Assembly: GCF_019457595.1 (NCBI RefSeq)
Contig: NZ_CP080419.1
Coordinates: forward strand, 4,092,001 to 4,156,000
Direction of reading: 5' to 3'
DNA from: Shewanella psychrotolerans
GTDB lineage: Bacteria > Pseudomonadota > Gammaproteobacteria > Enterobacterales > Shewanellaceae
DNA length: 64,000 nt
A program made the translations under genes and the position numbers. The stretch's first letter is position 1. Each line of letters begins with the position of its first letter. A model generated the notes under the pieces. The model was not told the DNA's origin. It saw only the letters and a list, made by a program, of their open reading frames with translations, and ran no database searches. This document shows positions 16,605 to 25,946 of this stretch, piece after piece.

Positions 16605-17825
16605 TCATCCACTAATCATGTTATTAAGTTCTAAAATGGGTTGTAAGATCGCCAACACGATAAACAACACTACCGCGGCCATACTCACCACCAACAAAGG
16701 TTCAAACACCCCAAGCGCGATATTCACATTTGACTCGAACTCACGATCTTGGTTGTCTGCGGCACGCTCAAGCATCTGCTCGAGTTGACCACTTTTTTCA
16801 CCTGAGGTGATCATATAGAGCATCATAGGTGGAAAAAGTTTTGTGTTGGCCAATGCCGCGCCTAAGCTTGTCCCTTCTCGCACCCTTGCCGTCGCCTCTT
16901 CGACAGCGGCTCTTACTCGAACGTTCATTAACACTTCGCTGGCAATGCGCATCGCATCAAGCAAAGGCACTGAGCTGGCGGTTAAGATACTTAATGTACG
17001 AGCAAAACGGGCAGTGTTAAGACCTTTGCTGACACGACCAATCACCGGCATTTTTAACAATGCACTATCGAAGCGCATTCGATTCGCAGCGTTTCGAAGT
17101 AACTGCTTAGCACCCACCATAGCAACAACTATCGCCACCAACACCAGCAAACCATAATCTCGAATAAAGTCAGATGAAGCGATCAAGAGTTGGGTCGTCC
17201 ATGGCAATTCTTGCCCCATATGCTCAAATTGACCGACCACTTGTGGCACTACAGCAGCGAGCAATATCGCGATAACGCTAATCGCCACAACAGTAAGCAC
17301 GATTGGATAAATCATCGCTTGGGTCATCTTGCTTTTAAGCTGCTGACGACGTTCGGTATAATCGGCGAGACGGTTAAGCACCACTTCAAGATGACCCGAC
17401 TTTTCACCCGATGCCACCATGGCGCGATAAAGATCATCAAAAATATGGGGGAACTCAGCCATTGAATCGGCAAGGCTATAACCTTCGACCACCCGTGAGC
17501 GCACCGCCATCACCATGCTGGCAAGACGATCCTTTTCACATTGCTGGCCAACCGCTTTTAGTGCCTCTTCTATCGGCAAACCTGCCGCGACTAAGGTAGC
17601 TATCTGACGAGTAATTAATGCCAATTCGGCGACAGAGATCCCGCGCTTAAAACTAAAACCACCGCTCTTGGTTTTCGATTCTTTCTCTACAACCGCGGTA
17701 ATTTCAAGTGGCATTAAGCGCTGTTCGCGCAGCTGTCCACGAGCATGACGCGCCGTATCGGCTTCAACGACACCCTTTTGCTGTTTTCCTTTGGCATCAA
17801 GCGCCTTGTACTCATATGCGGGCAT
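16605..17825 (-). CDS. gspF: GspF, type II secretion inner-membrane platform protein
   Basis: GspF is the polytopic core of the assembly platform. The 406 residues begin MPAYEYKALDAKGKQQKGVV and contain two related cytoplasmic domains, with GLPIEEALKAV and SVPLLDAMRIA marking equivalent positions. Three membrane spans are visible, the last at the C-terminus (PLLVVSMAAVVLFIVLAIL). It starts 3 nt after the gspE stop. Confidence 0.97.
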   Translation of the reverse strand: MPAYEYKALDAKGKQQKGVVEADTARHARGQLREQRLMPLEITAVVEKESKTKSGGFSFKRGISVAELALITRQIATLVAAGLPIEEALKAVGQQCEKDRLASMVMAVRSRVVEGYSLADSMAEFPHIFDDLYRAMVASGEKSGHLEVVLNRLADYTERRQQLKSKMTQAMIYPIVLTVVAISVIAILLAAVVPQVVGQFEHMGQELPWTTQLLIASSDFIRDYGLLVLVAIVVAMVGAKQLLRNAANRMRFDSALLKMPVIGRVSKGLNTARFARTLSILTASSVPLLDAMRIASEVLMNVRVRAAVEEATARVREGTSLGAALANTKLFPPMMLYMITSGEKSGQLEQMLERAADNQDREFESNVNIALGVFEPLLVVSMAAVVLFIVLAILQPILELNNMISG

Positions 17826-17828
17826 CGA

Positions 17829-19400
17829 TTACTCCTCGCGAGTGACGCGCAGCACTTCTTCAAGGGTTGTCACCCCACCGAGTACCTTACTCATACCATC
17901 ATGGCGAATACTAGGAACCGATTTACGAATGTGCTTTTCAATGGCTAACTCTCCACGGCCCGTATGGATAAGCTCACGAATATTGTCATCTACCAACAAG
18001 AGTTCGTGAATACCGGTACGACCACGATAACCATTGTGACCACAAGCGGCACATCCATTGGCGCGGAATATGGTACGAGGATCGTCAGCAGAGATACCGA
18101 GCAGTTCGCGCTCGCGCTCATCGGGGACATGCTCTGTCTTACACTTAGGGCACAAAGTACGGATCAGTCGCTGAGCTAACACACCCAGTAAACTCGATGA
18201 AACTAAGAAAGGTTCTACACCCATATCCTGCAAACGGGTGATCGCACCCGATGCGGTATTGGTATGCAGTGTTGAGATAACCATGTGGCCCGTGAGCGAG
18301 GCTTGCACTGCGATTTGAGCCGTTTCTAAATCACGGATCTCACCAATCATCACCACATCAGGGTCTTGACGTAATATAGCTCGTAGACCTCGAGCAAAGG
18401 TCATATCCACCTTAGTATTAACTTGGGTCTGACCGATACCTGCCAATTCATATTCAATAGGGTCTTCGACGGTCAAGATATTGGTGTCGATAGAGTTAAT
18501 TTCGGTAAGGCCCGCATACAGTGTGGTACTTTTACCCGAACCTGTTGGACCTGTCACCAAAATAATACCGTGGGGCTTACGTAACAGTTCATCAAATTGA
18601 TGACGAATCGTATCTGTCATACCCAGCTGTTTTAAGTCGAGATTACCGGCATTCTTGTCCAGCAGACGCATAACCACACGTTCACCATGACTCGATGGCA
18701 TGGTCGATACACGCACGTCGACCGCACGGCCGGCAATACGCAGCGAGATACGACCATCTTGCGGGACACGCTTTTCAGCAATATCTAAACGCGCCATGAC
18801 CTTGATACGCGACACCAATAACGACGATAGTTTGCGATTTGGCTTGAGCACCTCTTTGAGCACACCATCGACACGGAAACGCACCACGAGTTGCTTTTCA
18901 TAGGTCTCGATATGAATATCAGACGCTTCCTCTTTAATCGCTTCAGATAACAGCGCGTTGATCAGTTTAATGATCGGTGCATCATCATCACCTTCGAGCA
19001 GATCTTCCGTTTGCGGTAGCTCTTCAGCAAGGGTGAACAGATCCATCTCATTACCGATATCTTCCATCAACTGCTGCGCTTCAGAAGAGTTCGCCTGATA
19101 GACCTGGGTCAACTTAGCCTCAAATACATTGGCTTCAAGCACCACTAGTGCCAACTCTTGGCCGGTATAACGCCTAACCTCAAGCATCGCCTCAAGCGGC
19201 GTTGCTTGAGTATGATAAAGGATCAGCTGTTCATCTTCGCCTTTATCTAAAACCAGTTGAAATCGATGCGCAAAAGCGAAAGGTAAACGCTCACGACTAT
19301 TTGAGTGAAACACTTCATCCGATTCGGCCTCTGAGACCAGCCCAAGTTCACTCGATACTTGGGCAAGCTCATCACTTTGAGCGGCTTGCAGATCACTCAT
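17829..19400 (-). CDS. gspE: GspE, type II secretion ATPase
   Basis: GspE is the cytoplasmic ATPase that powers the pseudopilus. Walker A GPTGSGKSTTLYAGL, the Asp box and Walker B region (DPDVVMIGEIRDLETA), and the His box are present. A four-Cys zinc motif (CPKC, then CAAC about 30 residues later) lies near the C-terminus. The frame opens at 19457 inside gspD; ATG 19400 (MSDLQAAQSDE) or ATG 19409 (MLPMSDL) is more likely, since either gives a short overlap with gspD. Neither has a strong Shine-Dalgarno, so the start is uncertain by a few codons. Confidence 0.95.
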   Translation of the reverse strand: MSDLQAAQSDELAQVSSELGLVSEAESDEVFHSNSRERLPFAFAHRFQLVLDKGEDEQLILYHTQATPLEAMLEVRRYTGQELALVVLEANVFEAKLTQVYQANSSEAQQLMEDIGNEMDLFTLAEELPQTEDLLEGDDDAPIIKLINALLSEAIKEEASDIHIETYEKQLVVRFRVDGVLKEVLKPNRKLSSLLVSRIKVMARLDIAEKRVPQDGRISLRIAGRAVDVRVSTMPSSHGERVVMRLLDKNAGNLDLKQLGMTDTIRHQFDELLRKPHGIILVTGPTGSGKSTTLYAGLTEINSIDTNILTVEDPIEYELAGIGQTQVNTKVDMTFARGLRAILRQDPDVVMIGEIRDLETAQIAVQASLTGHMVISTLHTNTASGAITRLQDMGVEPFLVSSSLLGVLAQRLIRTLCPKCKTEHVPDERERELLGISADDPRTIFRANGCAACGHNGYRGRTGIHELLLVDDNIRELIHTGRGELAIEKHIRKSVPSIRHDGMSKVLGGVTTLEEVLRVTREE

Positions 19401-21510
19401 CGGTAGCATCTTGCTTTTTGTTATCAGAAATATGTTTAAGCGCTGGATCGGTTTCACGCATTTGCGTCTCTAATCCTTTGCGATCTTTATAACGCTCCAG
19501 TACGTCATTCACCTCAGGTGGCAGATATGCCTCCTGATCCCACTCTTCAAGCACTGGCACATTCGTATTCGGCATCAGATTAACGCCACGCTCTTGCTGC
19601 TCAAGCTGTAATGCTCGGAAGTAGTTGTACTTACGACCAGCAATGCCTTCCATGGTAATGCCGTCACGGATAATGGTTGGCTTAATAAATACCATCAGGT
19701 TTTTCTTTTTCTTACCACTAGAAGACGATTTAAAGAGGTGACCGATAATAGGAATGTCGCCAAGGAACGGTACCTTCTGCACGCTCTCTTGTACTTCTTC
19801 GTTAATTAAGCCACCTAGCACCACGATTTGACCCGAATCAGCCATCACAGTTGTGGTTAAACGACGAGTTGCAAAAGTCACGTCGACGCCAGTCTTACCA
19901 TTGATGCCAGAGACTTCCTGCTCAATGGTCAGCTTAACCGTACTTCCTTCGTTAATTTGTGGTACCACTTTAAGTTTTACACCCACCTCTTTACGTTCAA
20001 CCGTTTGGAATGGGTTACTGTTACCATTACTGGAGTTCTGGCTGCCAGTTAGAATCGGCACTTCATCACCGACAATGAATGACGCTTCTTGGTTATCCAG
20101 CGTGGTAATAGAAGGCGTTGCCAGTACGTTCGATTTAGTATCGCTGGAAACGGCTTGAATCAGCGCACCAAAGTCACCCATAGCCACGCCCCAGGCCATG
20201 CCGTTAACCTTGCCAAGTGCTTGGGCTAGCAGAGTGATATCACCCTTCTGCGTTGGGTTTTCGGTACATGTACCGTTTTCGGTACAAATCTTAGTGCCAT
20301 CTTGATCTTGTGCCTGCCAGATACCGGCACCGATCTCACCGATAGTCGGGCCTAGGTTGTTAAACTGAGTGCCACCACCGGCCTCTGTGGCCCACTGGAT
20401 ACCGAAACCAACATCATCACCCTCTGACACCTCTACGATAATCGCTTCAACCAATACCTGTGCTCGGCGAATATCCAGCTGGTTAATCACGCTTTCGATG
20501 GTGCGCATCTGATCGGGTTCTGCGCTAATGACCAATGCATTGGTGTCGGCATGGGCCATGATATTAATATCATTACGGCGCTTACTGCGACCGCCCTGCG
20601 CTTGAGCACCACCATCTTGATCGCTGGCGAGCTTCTCGGCAAACCCTGTCAACACTTCGACTAACTCTTCAGCTTTAGCGTAGCGAAGATAGCGCACTTT
20701 GGTATTACCAGTCGTAGCCTGTTCGGCATCGAGCTTCTTAATCAAACTAACCACACGTTGGCGACTCTTTTCATCGCCACTCACAAGCACGGCATTCGTT
20801 CGTTCATCGGCGACCACTTTAGGCGCCTGACCAGGAAGTTGCGACTGATTTGCCGTTGAGCGATAAAGGGTATCGATAATTCGCACTATTTCGCCAGCAG
20901 AGGCAAACTCGAGTGGTACCACTTGAACCTCGGTATCCCCTTGCTTGTCGACGCGACGCACAATATCAACCAGCTTGTTAACCACGGCAGCACGGCCCGA
21001 GATCATTAAGACATTAGATGGATCATAGTTAACGACATTACCGCCACCAGCATTATCATTTAACTGACGAAGTAGTGGCGCTAACTGCTTAGCCTCTGTG
21101 TTATACAGAGCCACAATACGGGTGACCATCTCGTCGCCCAAACCAGGCTTATTATCATCGGCGACTCGAATTGCCGAAGTTTTGGCATCCTTGTCTTTAA
21201 TCACTTTGATGATGTTATTGTCCATCTCGACGACTGCATAACCGTATACCTGCAGTACGTTGAGGAAAAACTGATAATATTGCTCATCACTAAGAAGGTC
21301 GTAGCTACGCACGTTAATCTTACCGCGCACAGTTGGGTCGACGATGATGGTTCGATTCAAATTTTTACCAACAATATTGATAAACTCTTGAATATCTGTG
21401 CCCTTGAAATTGGCCGCATATTGTTCTGACCATGCAAGCGAAGGCGCTAATAATGAGGCCCCCATAACAACGCTCGCGATAAGATTGCGGCGAATTTTCT
21501 TATTGTTCAT
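19393..21510 (-). CDS. gspD: GspD, type II secretion outer-membrane secretin
   Basis: GspD forms the outer-membrane secretin channel. The 705-residue precursor has a signal peptide ending near residue 28 (SLLAPSLAWS). The N0 domain (AANFKGTDIQEFINIVGKN) is followed by repeated N1-N3 domains with VVADERTNAVLVSG, then the secretin core with VPFLGDIPIIGHLFKS and KKKNLMVFIKPTIIRDG. The C-terminal S domain (about the last 60 residues) suggests use of a pilotin. It is 25 nt after gspC and overlaps gspE. Confidence 0.97.
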   Translation of the reverse strand: MNNKKIRRNLIASVVMGASLLAPSLAWSEQYAANFKGTDIQEFINIVGKNLNRTIIVDPTVRGKINVRSYDLLSDEQYYQFFLNVLQVYGYAVVEMDNNIIKVIKDKDAKTSAIRVADDNKPGLGDEMVTRIVALYNTEAKQLAPLLRQLNDNAGGGNVVNYDPSNVLMISGRAAVVNKLVDIVRRVDKQGDTEVQVVPLEFASAGEIVRIIDTLYRSTANQSQLPGQAPKVVADERTNAVLVSGDEKSRQRVVSLIKKLDAEQATTGNTKVRYLRYAKAEELVEVLTGFAEKLASDQDGGAQAQGGRSKRRNDINIMAHADTNALVISAEPDQMRTIESVINQLDIRRAQVLVEAIIVEVSEGDDVGFGIQWATEAGGGTQFNNLGPTIGEIGAGIWQAQDQDGTKICTENGTCTENPTQKGDITLLAQALGKVNGMAWGVAMGDFGALIQAVSSDTKSNVLATPSITTLDNQEASFIVGDEVPILTGSQNSSNGNSNPFQTVERKEVGVKLKVVPQINEGSTVKLTIEQEVSGINGKTGVDVTFATRRLTTTVMADSGQIVVLGGLINEEVQESVQKVPFLGDIPIIGHLFKSSSSGKKKKNLMVFIKPTIIRDGITMEGIAGRKYNYFRALQLEQQERGVNLMPNTNVPVLEEWDQEAYLPPEVNDVLERYKDRKGLETQMRETDPALKHISDNKKQDATDE

Positions 21511-21535
21511 TTAATAACGTCCCCTAAACCCTTTT

Positions 21536-22456
21536 TTATTGCGGCAAACTAAACATGATCTCAACCAGTTGACCCTCTCTTTCTACCATCAAAGAGATCT
21601 CGGTCAATTCTGGCAACTGTGCCATCACTTCCAATGCTTGGCTCATTTCAGTCAGATCATAGCCGTTGATTGATTTTGCTAAATCGTTGGCTTTAAAACC
21701 AGCTTGTTGAAATAATTCTCTGTCCTTCCCAGGATTCAAACGATACCCCTGGAGCTCACCGTTACTGTTAACTGGTGAAATAGCGAGGTAATCGGTGATC
21801 TTACTTGGATCAGCAAGTATCTCGTCACGAGAATTCTCTAACTCTTCAGCAACGGCTTGATTATCCCTCTGATCAACTTGGCGAACGTCACGGGAGCGCT
21901 TGGCCTCTTGCAACTGCCTATTCGCCTCACTTTCGGTATTATATTTGAGACCATCTAGCATCAAGGTTTCATAGCGACCACTGTTAGAGATAATAATCCT
22001 ATCTGCATACACCTCTTTAAGCGATGCTGAGGTACCTTTTATCTTGTCGCCTAAGCTGTAAGTGTTTTGGCTGCCACTGGATTCGATAACCGCTAAACCA
22101 TGTTGTTCCGACGTTGAAGCTACAACGCCAGTTAACTGAATTGATAGTGAGGTCTTTGGTGCGTCGGTGATCTTCTCTTCGACTGGGGCAACTTTAGGTT
22201 GGTTATCATTGGGATCCGCTTTGCCAAAAAGTGACAAATTCTTCAAGGTGGTCAGATTCACGACTGAAGAGGAGTTACCATTACTCGTCGGAACAGGTTG
22301 CCATGCCCCTGGAGTCTCAGAGACAGGAACCAACTTCCATGTGATCTCAGCTAATAAATAGATGGTGACAACGAGTCCCACTCCAAAAGTAGCGCTACTC
22401 AAAGGCTTATGAGGTATGCCTTTGGCGATAGAAATTGCTTTATCTAATATATCCAT
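21536..22456 (-). CDS. gspC: GspC, type II secretion protein C
   Basis: GspC is the first gene of the operon and links the inner-membrane platform to the secretin. The 306 residues have one membrane span (TFGVGLVVTIYLLAEITWKL, about 23-42), a periplasmic homology region (LSIQLTGVVASTSEQHGLAVIES) and a C-terminal PDZ-like domain (GYRLNPGKDRELFQQAGFKANDL). The promoter of the whole gspC-N operon should lie in the 262-nt gap shared with hslR, but no convincing boxes were found. Confidence 0.96.
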   Translation of the reverse strand: MDILDKAISIAKGIPHKPLSSATFGVGLVVTIYLLAEITWKLVPVSETPGAWQPVPTSNGNSSSVVNLTTLKNLSLFGKADPNDNQPKVAPVEEKITDAPKTSLSIQLTGVVASTSEQHGLAVIESSGSQNTYSLGDKIKGTSASLKEVYADRIIISNSGRYETLMLDGLKYNTESEANRQLQEAKRSRDVRQVDQRDNQAVAEELENSRDEILADPSKITDYLAISPVNSNGELQGYRLNPGKDRELFQQAGFKANDLAKSINGYDLTEMSQALEVMAQLPELTEISLMVEREGQLVEIMFSLPQ

Positions 22457-22718
22457 ATTATGTGGACCCTCTATACAGGTCTCTATTCTGGTTATGATAA
22501 TTTAGGAACTTATGACTCATGCTAACCTACACTGCTATCGGCAACAAGCCCACAACAGCAGCTAAATTGGCCTACGAAGACTAATTATGCTAACTTTACG
22601 CGCCTAAAAAGGGTGTGAAGTGGGTCGCTATATCATCTTATCCCGCCGCTCAGCATCGGACTTATTGTCCAGCTTGTGAACTCGCCCATCTTTATATATC
22701 TATGGAGATACGATAACC

Positions 22719-23111
22719 ATGACATCTGATCAGCAGATTTCAGTTAGGCTCGACAAATGGTTATGGGCAGCACGGTTTTATAAAACGCGAGCCATAGCCA
22801 AAGAGATGATTAACGGCGGCAAAGTACATTACAATGGCCAGCGCGCTAAATCGAGCAAAGTTGCGGAAATTAATGCCGTAATTAGAGTAAGACAGGGATA
22901 TGACGAAAAAGAGGTCGTCATAAAAAAATTATCCGAACAACGCCAAAAAGCGGTGATCGCACAAACCTTATACGAAGAAACGCCTGAAAGCATAGCTAAA
23001 AGAGAAACCTATGCCGAAGCGAGACGCTTAAATGTACTTAATAATCCGGCACCAGATACTAAGCCAGATAAAAAGCAGCGTCGTCAACTAATACGCTTTA
23101 AAGAAAGCTAA
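22719..23111 (+). CDS. hslR: HslR (Hsp15), ribosome-associated heat-shock protein
   Basis: Hsp15 binds free 50S subunits carrying nascent chains and helps recycle stalled ribosomes. The 130-residue protein is an S4 RNA-binding domain (VRLDKWLWAARFYKTRAIA from residue 9, then GGKVHYNGQRAKSSK) plus a basic C-terminal tail. It lies 13 nt upstream of hslO, the same pairing as in E. coli. A sigma-32 promoter would be expected upstream, but no good match was found by eye. Confidence 0.95.
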   Translation: MTSDQQISVRLDKWLWAARFYKTRAIAKEMINGGKVHYNGQRAKSSKVAEINAVIRVRQGYDEKEVVIKKLSEQRQKAVIAQTLYEETPESIAKRETYAEARRLNVLNNPAPDTKPDKKQRRQLIRFKES

Positions 23112-23124
23112 CTGTGAGACTGAA

Positions 23125-23985
23125 ATGAGCAAAGATATATTAAACCGCTACCTATTTGATAACGCCGATGTACGTGGTCAAATCGTGCAACTCGAAAAAA
23201 GTTACCAAGAAATCCTATCCGCCCACACTTACCCAGTAGCGATTCAGCATCTACTTGGTGAACTGATGGCCGCAACCTCATTGCTCACAGCAACGTTAAA
23301 ATTCGACGGTGATATTAGCGTTCAAGTACAAGGTAATGGCCCTGTTTCCTTAGCCGTGATTAATGGCAATAACCTTCAACAACTGCGAGGTGTAGCCCGC
23401 TGGGATGGTGAGGTAGATAATGATGCGGATCTAGCAAAGCTGATGGGACAAGGCCATATGGTCATTACCCTAACGCCAACCAATGGCGAGCGTTATCAAG
23501 GCGTCGTGGCTCTAGACAAGCCAACCTTAGCAGAATGCTTGGAGCAATATTTTGCTCAATCGGAACAGTTGCCAACCACTATTCGATTATTTGCCAACGG
23601 CAAACAAGCCGCGGGCATGCTGCTTCAGGTGCTACCAGGAGAGAGCGAGCACAATGAAGAGTTTGAACATCTAGAGCAACTAACGAGCACCATTAAAGCA
23701 GAAGAGTTATTTGAACTAGACGCCACTGATGTATTGCATCGCCTGTATCACCAAGAAGAGGTTCGCCTATTCGACCCTATCGAGGTGAGCTTCTCATGCA
23801 CCTGTTCTCGCGAACGCAGTGGCCAAGCTCTTAAGACTGTGTCAAAAGAAGAGTTAGATTCTATTTTGGCAGAGCAAGGCAAAATAGAGATGGGCTGTGA
23901 ATACTGCAACAGTAACTACAGTTTCGACGCTATCGATATCGAAGCCCTGTTTAACAATGTCCAAACACCAGATACAAAACAGTAA
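23125..23985 (+). CDS. hslO: HslO (Hsp33), redox-regulated chaperone
   Basis: Hsp33 is a holdase activated by oxidation of a zinc-bound four-Cys centre. The 286 residues begin with DILNRYLFDNADVRGQIV. The redox switch is complete: SCTCSRER and, about 30 residues on, GCEYCNSNYSF (CxC then CxxC). Co-transcription with hslR is implied by the 13-nt gap, and a strong terminator follows. Confidence 0.96.
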   Translation: MSKDILNRYLFDNADVRGQIVQLEKSYQEILSAHTYPVAIQHLLGELMAATSLLTATLKFDGDISVQVQGNGPVSLAVINGNNLQQLRGVARWDGEVDNDADLAKLMGQGHMVITLTPTNGERYQGVVALDKPTLAECLEQYFAQSEQLPTTIRLFANGKQAAGMLLQVLPGESEHNEEFEHLEQLTSTIKAEELFELDATDVLHRLYHQEEVRLFDPIEVSFSCTCSRERSGQALKTVSKEELDSILAEQGKIEMGCEYCNSNYSFDAIDIEALFNNVQTPDTKQ

Positions 23986-24008
23986 ATAATCAGTCCCAGT
24001 TCAAAAGC

Positions 24009-24043
24009 TAAAAGAGGGTGCCTGTGAGCACCCTCTTTTTTTT
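24009..24043 (+). terminator. Terminator of hslRO operon
   Basis: AAGAGGGTGC (24012-24021) pairs with GCACCCTCTT (24028-24037) and is followed by a run of T. It separates hslO from pckA. Confidence 0.92.
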
Positions 24044-24183
24044 AACAATTTCGCAATCTTCTTCACATATTCAATAGCGCTTAAGTTACAATCACGATTC
24101 TGCTCCTATCACGCAGAAAAAATAATAACAAGCTGGCAAAGACTGGCACCTCAAACCTACTAAAAATGATGGAGACCTTACAG

Positions 24184-25759
24184 ATGGCGGATGGATCTAA
24201 GCAAAGTCATACAAATCTTTCAACGGCACAACTTATTGAGTTTGCACTTGCTCGTGGCGAAGGAGAGCTAACGGCGAATGGTGCACTAGTGGCAAAAACA
24301 GGTGAACGTACTGGACGATCACCTAATGACCGCTTTATCGTCAAAGAAGCCAGCTCTGAAAATGAGATCGATTGGGGCTCTGTTAATAAGCCTTTCGAGA
24401 TGGATGCGTTTAACACCCTATGGGATCGCGTAAAAACTTATCTATTAAACAAAGAAACCTTTGTTTCTGAACTTGAAGTGGGTGCCGATGTTGAGCATTA
24501 CCAACCTATAAGTGGGTGCCGATGTTGAGCATTACCAACCTATTCAAGTAACGACAGAAACGGCTTGGCATCAGCTATTTGCTCGTAATCTATTTATCGT
24601 CCCAGAGCAATTCAACGCCGCCAACAAACCTGTATGGCAGATAATCAATGCCCCCGGATTTGTATGTGACCCAGAGCGTGATGGTACCAATTCAGACGCT
24701 ACGGTTATCATCAACTTCGCCGACCGCAAAGTGCTACTTGCTGGACTCAAGTATGCCGGTGAGATGAAAAAATCGATGTTCTCAGTGCAAAACTTCCTAT
24801 TACCGGCCAAGGGCGTACTGCCTATGCACTGCTCGGCAAATGTCGGCACAGAAGGGGATACCACGCTGTTTTTCGGTTTATCTGGCACAGGTAAAACCAC
24901 CCTTTCGGCCGATCCTAAGCGTTTTCTCATCGGTGACGATGAACACGGTTGGGCACCGGGCGGCGTATTTAATATCGAAGGCGGTTGCTATGCTAAATGC
25001 ATCGACCTAAGCCAAAAAAATGAGCCTGTCATTTGGGATGCTATCCGTTTTGGTACGGTACTCGAAAATGTGACTTTGGATGAGCATCGTGTACCAGATT
25101 ACACCAACACCGACTTAACCGAAAATAGCCGCGCGGCTTATCCGCTTGAGCATATCGCTCAACGTAAAGAGGAAAATCGTGGCGCAGAGCCAAATGCAGT
25201 TGTGTTCTTAACTTGTGACGTTTCAGGCGTATTACCGCCAGTGTCTAAGCTAAGCAAAGAGCAAGCGGCTTATCACTTCCTCTCTGGCTACACAGCTAAA
25301 GTGGGCTCTACAGAGATGGGCTCAACCTCTGCAATTCAGTCGACCTTTTCGACCTGTTTCGGTGCGCCTTTCTTCCCACGTCCAGCAGGGGTATATGCAG
25401 AGCTGTTGATTAAGCGCATTGAGTCATTTGGCAGCCAAGTTTATCTCGTTAACACGGGTTGGACTGGCGGCCCTCATGGGGTTGGCAAGCGTTTCGATAT
25501 TCCAACTACTCGCGCTATTATCGATGCCATTGTCAGTGGTGAGCTAAAAGATGTAGAAACCGTGCATATCGATAAGCTTAACCTCGATGTACCCGTTGCG
25601 ATTTCTGGTGTAGATAGCCGACTATTAAATCCAGTAAACACCTGGGCTGATAAGACAGAATATGACAAGTACGCTCAGCAACTCGCCGAAGAGTTTGCCG
25701 CTAACTTCGTTAAATACGATGTTTCTGATGCAATTAAACAGGCAGGTCCTAAAGCGTAA
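24184..25759 (+). pseudogene. pckA: PckA, ATP-type phosphoenolpyruvate carboxykinase, frameshifted by a 34-nt tandem duplication
   Basis: PckA converts oxaloacetate to phosphoenolpyruvate using ATP, the entry step of gluconeogenesis. ATG 24184 is chosen because GGAG at 24171-24174 lies nine bases upstream; the in-frame ATGs at 24166/24169 have no comparable signal. The first 109 codons read through to VGADVEHYQPI. Then an exact second copy of 34 nt (24510-24543 repeating 24476-24509) shifts the frame and ends translation at 24528. The rest (from 24512 in the other frame) is intact and keeps P-loop GLSGTGKTTLS and GWTGGPHGVGKRF. Removing one copy gives an uninterrupted 513-residue protein, a normal length. 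The break is recent or an assembly error. Confidence 0.95.
24476..24543. repeat. Exact 34-nt tandem duplication in pckA
   Basis: Two adjacent identical 34-nt copies, 24476-24509 and 24510-24543, each starting AAGTGGGTGCC and ending CAACCTAT. Because 34 is not a multiple of three, the second copy shifts the pckA frame by +1. Confidence 0.97.
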
Positions 25760-25784
25760 TAGATTAGCCCCCCTCACTATCAAT

Positions 25785-25810
25785 ATGGCTCCGTAAAGGG
25801 GCCGTTTTAC
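25785..25810 (+). terminator. Probable pckA terminator
   Basis: GGCTCC (25787-25792) pairs with GGGGCC (25798-25803), with one G-U pair, a five-base loop and TTTT after it. Confidence 0.65.
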
Positions 25811-25946
25811 CCACTACTTTAGACTTACACCCAACCTACCCGAACGGGTAATGGTAATTTAATCATAACTATAGATAATAAAGCCCCTGCGGTAAGGGGT
25901 TAGTCCACTGACCCTTTTTCTATTTAATATTTGTAAGGACACAAAT

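Noticed and set aside
22600..22718. Sigma-32 promoter for hslR
   Set aside because: CTTATTG and CCCATCT are present, but the 17-nt spacing and poor -35 match do not support a call.
24166..25759. Two separate genes, a short PEPCK-like ORF and a 415-codon PEPCK
   Set aside because: They are halves of one pckA split by an exact 34-nt duplication; joined they give a normal 513-residue protein.
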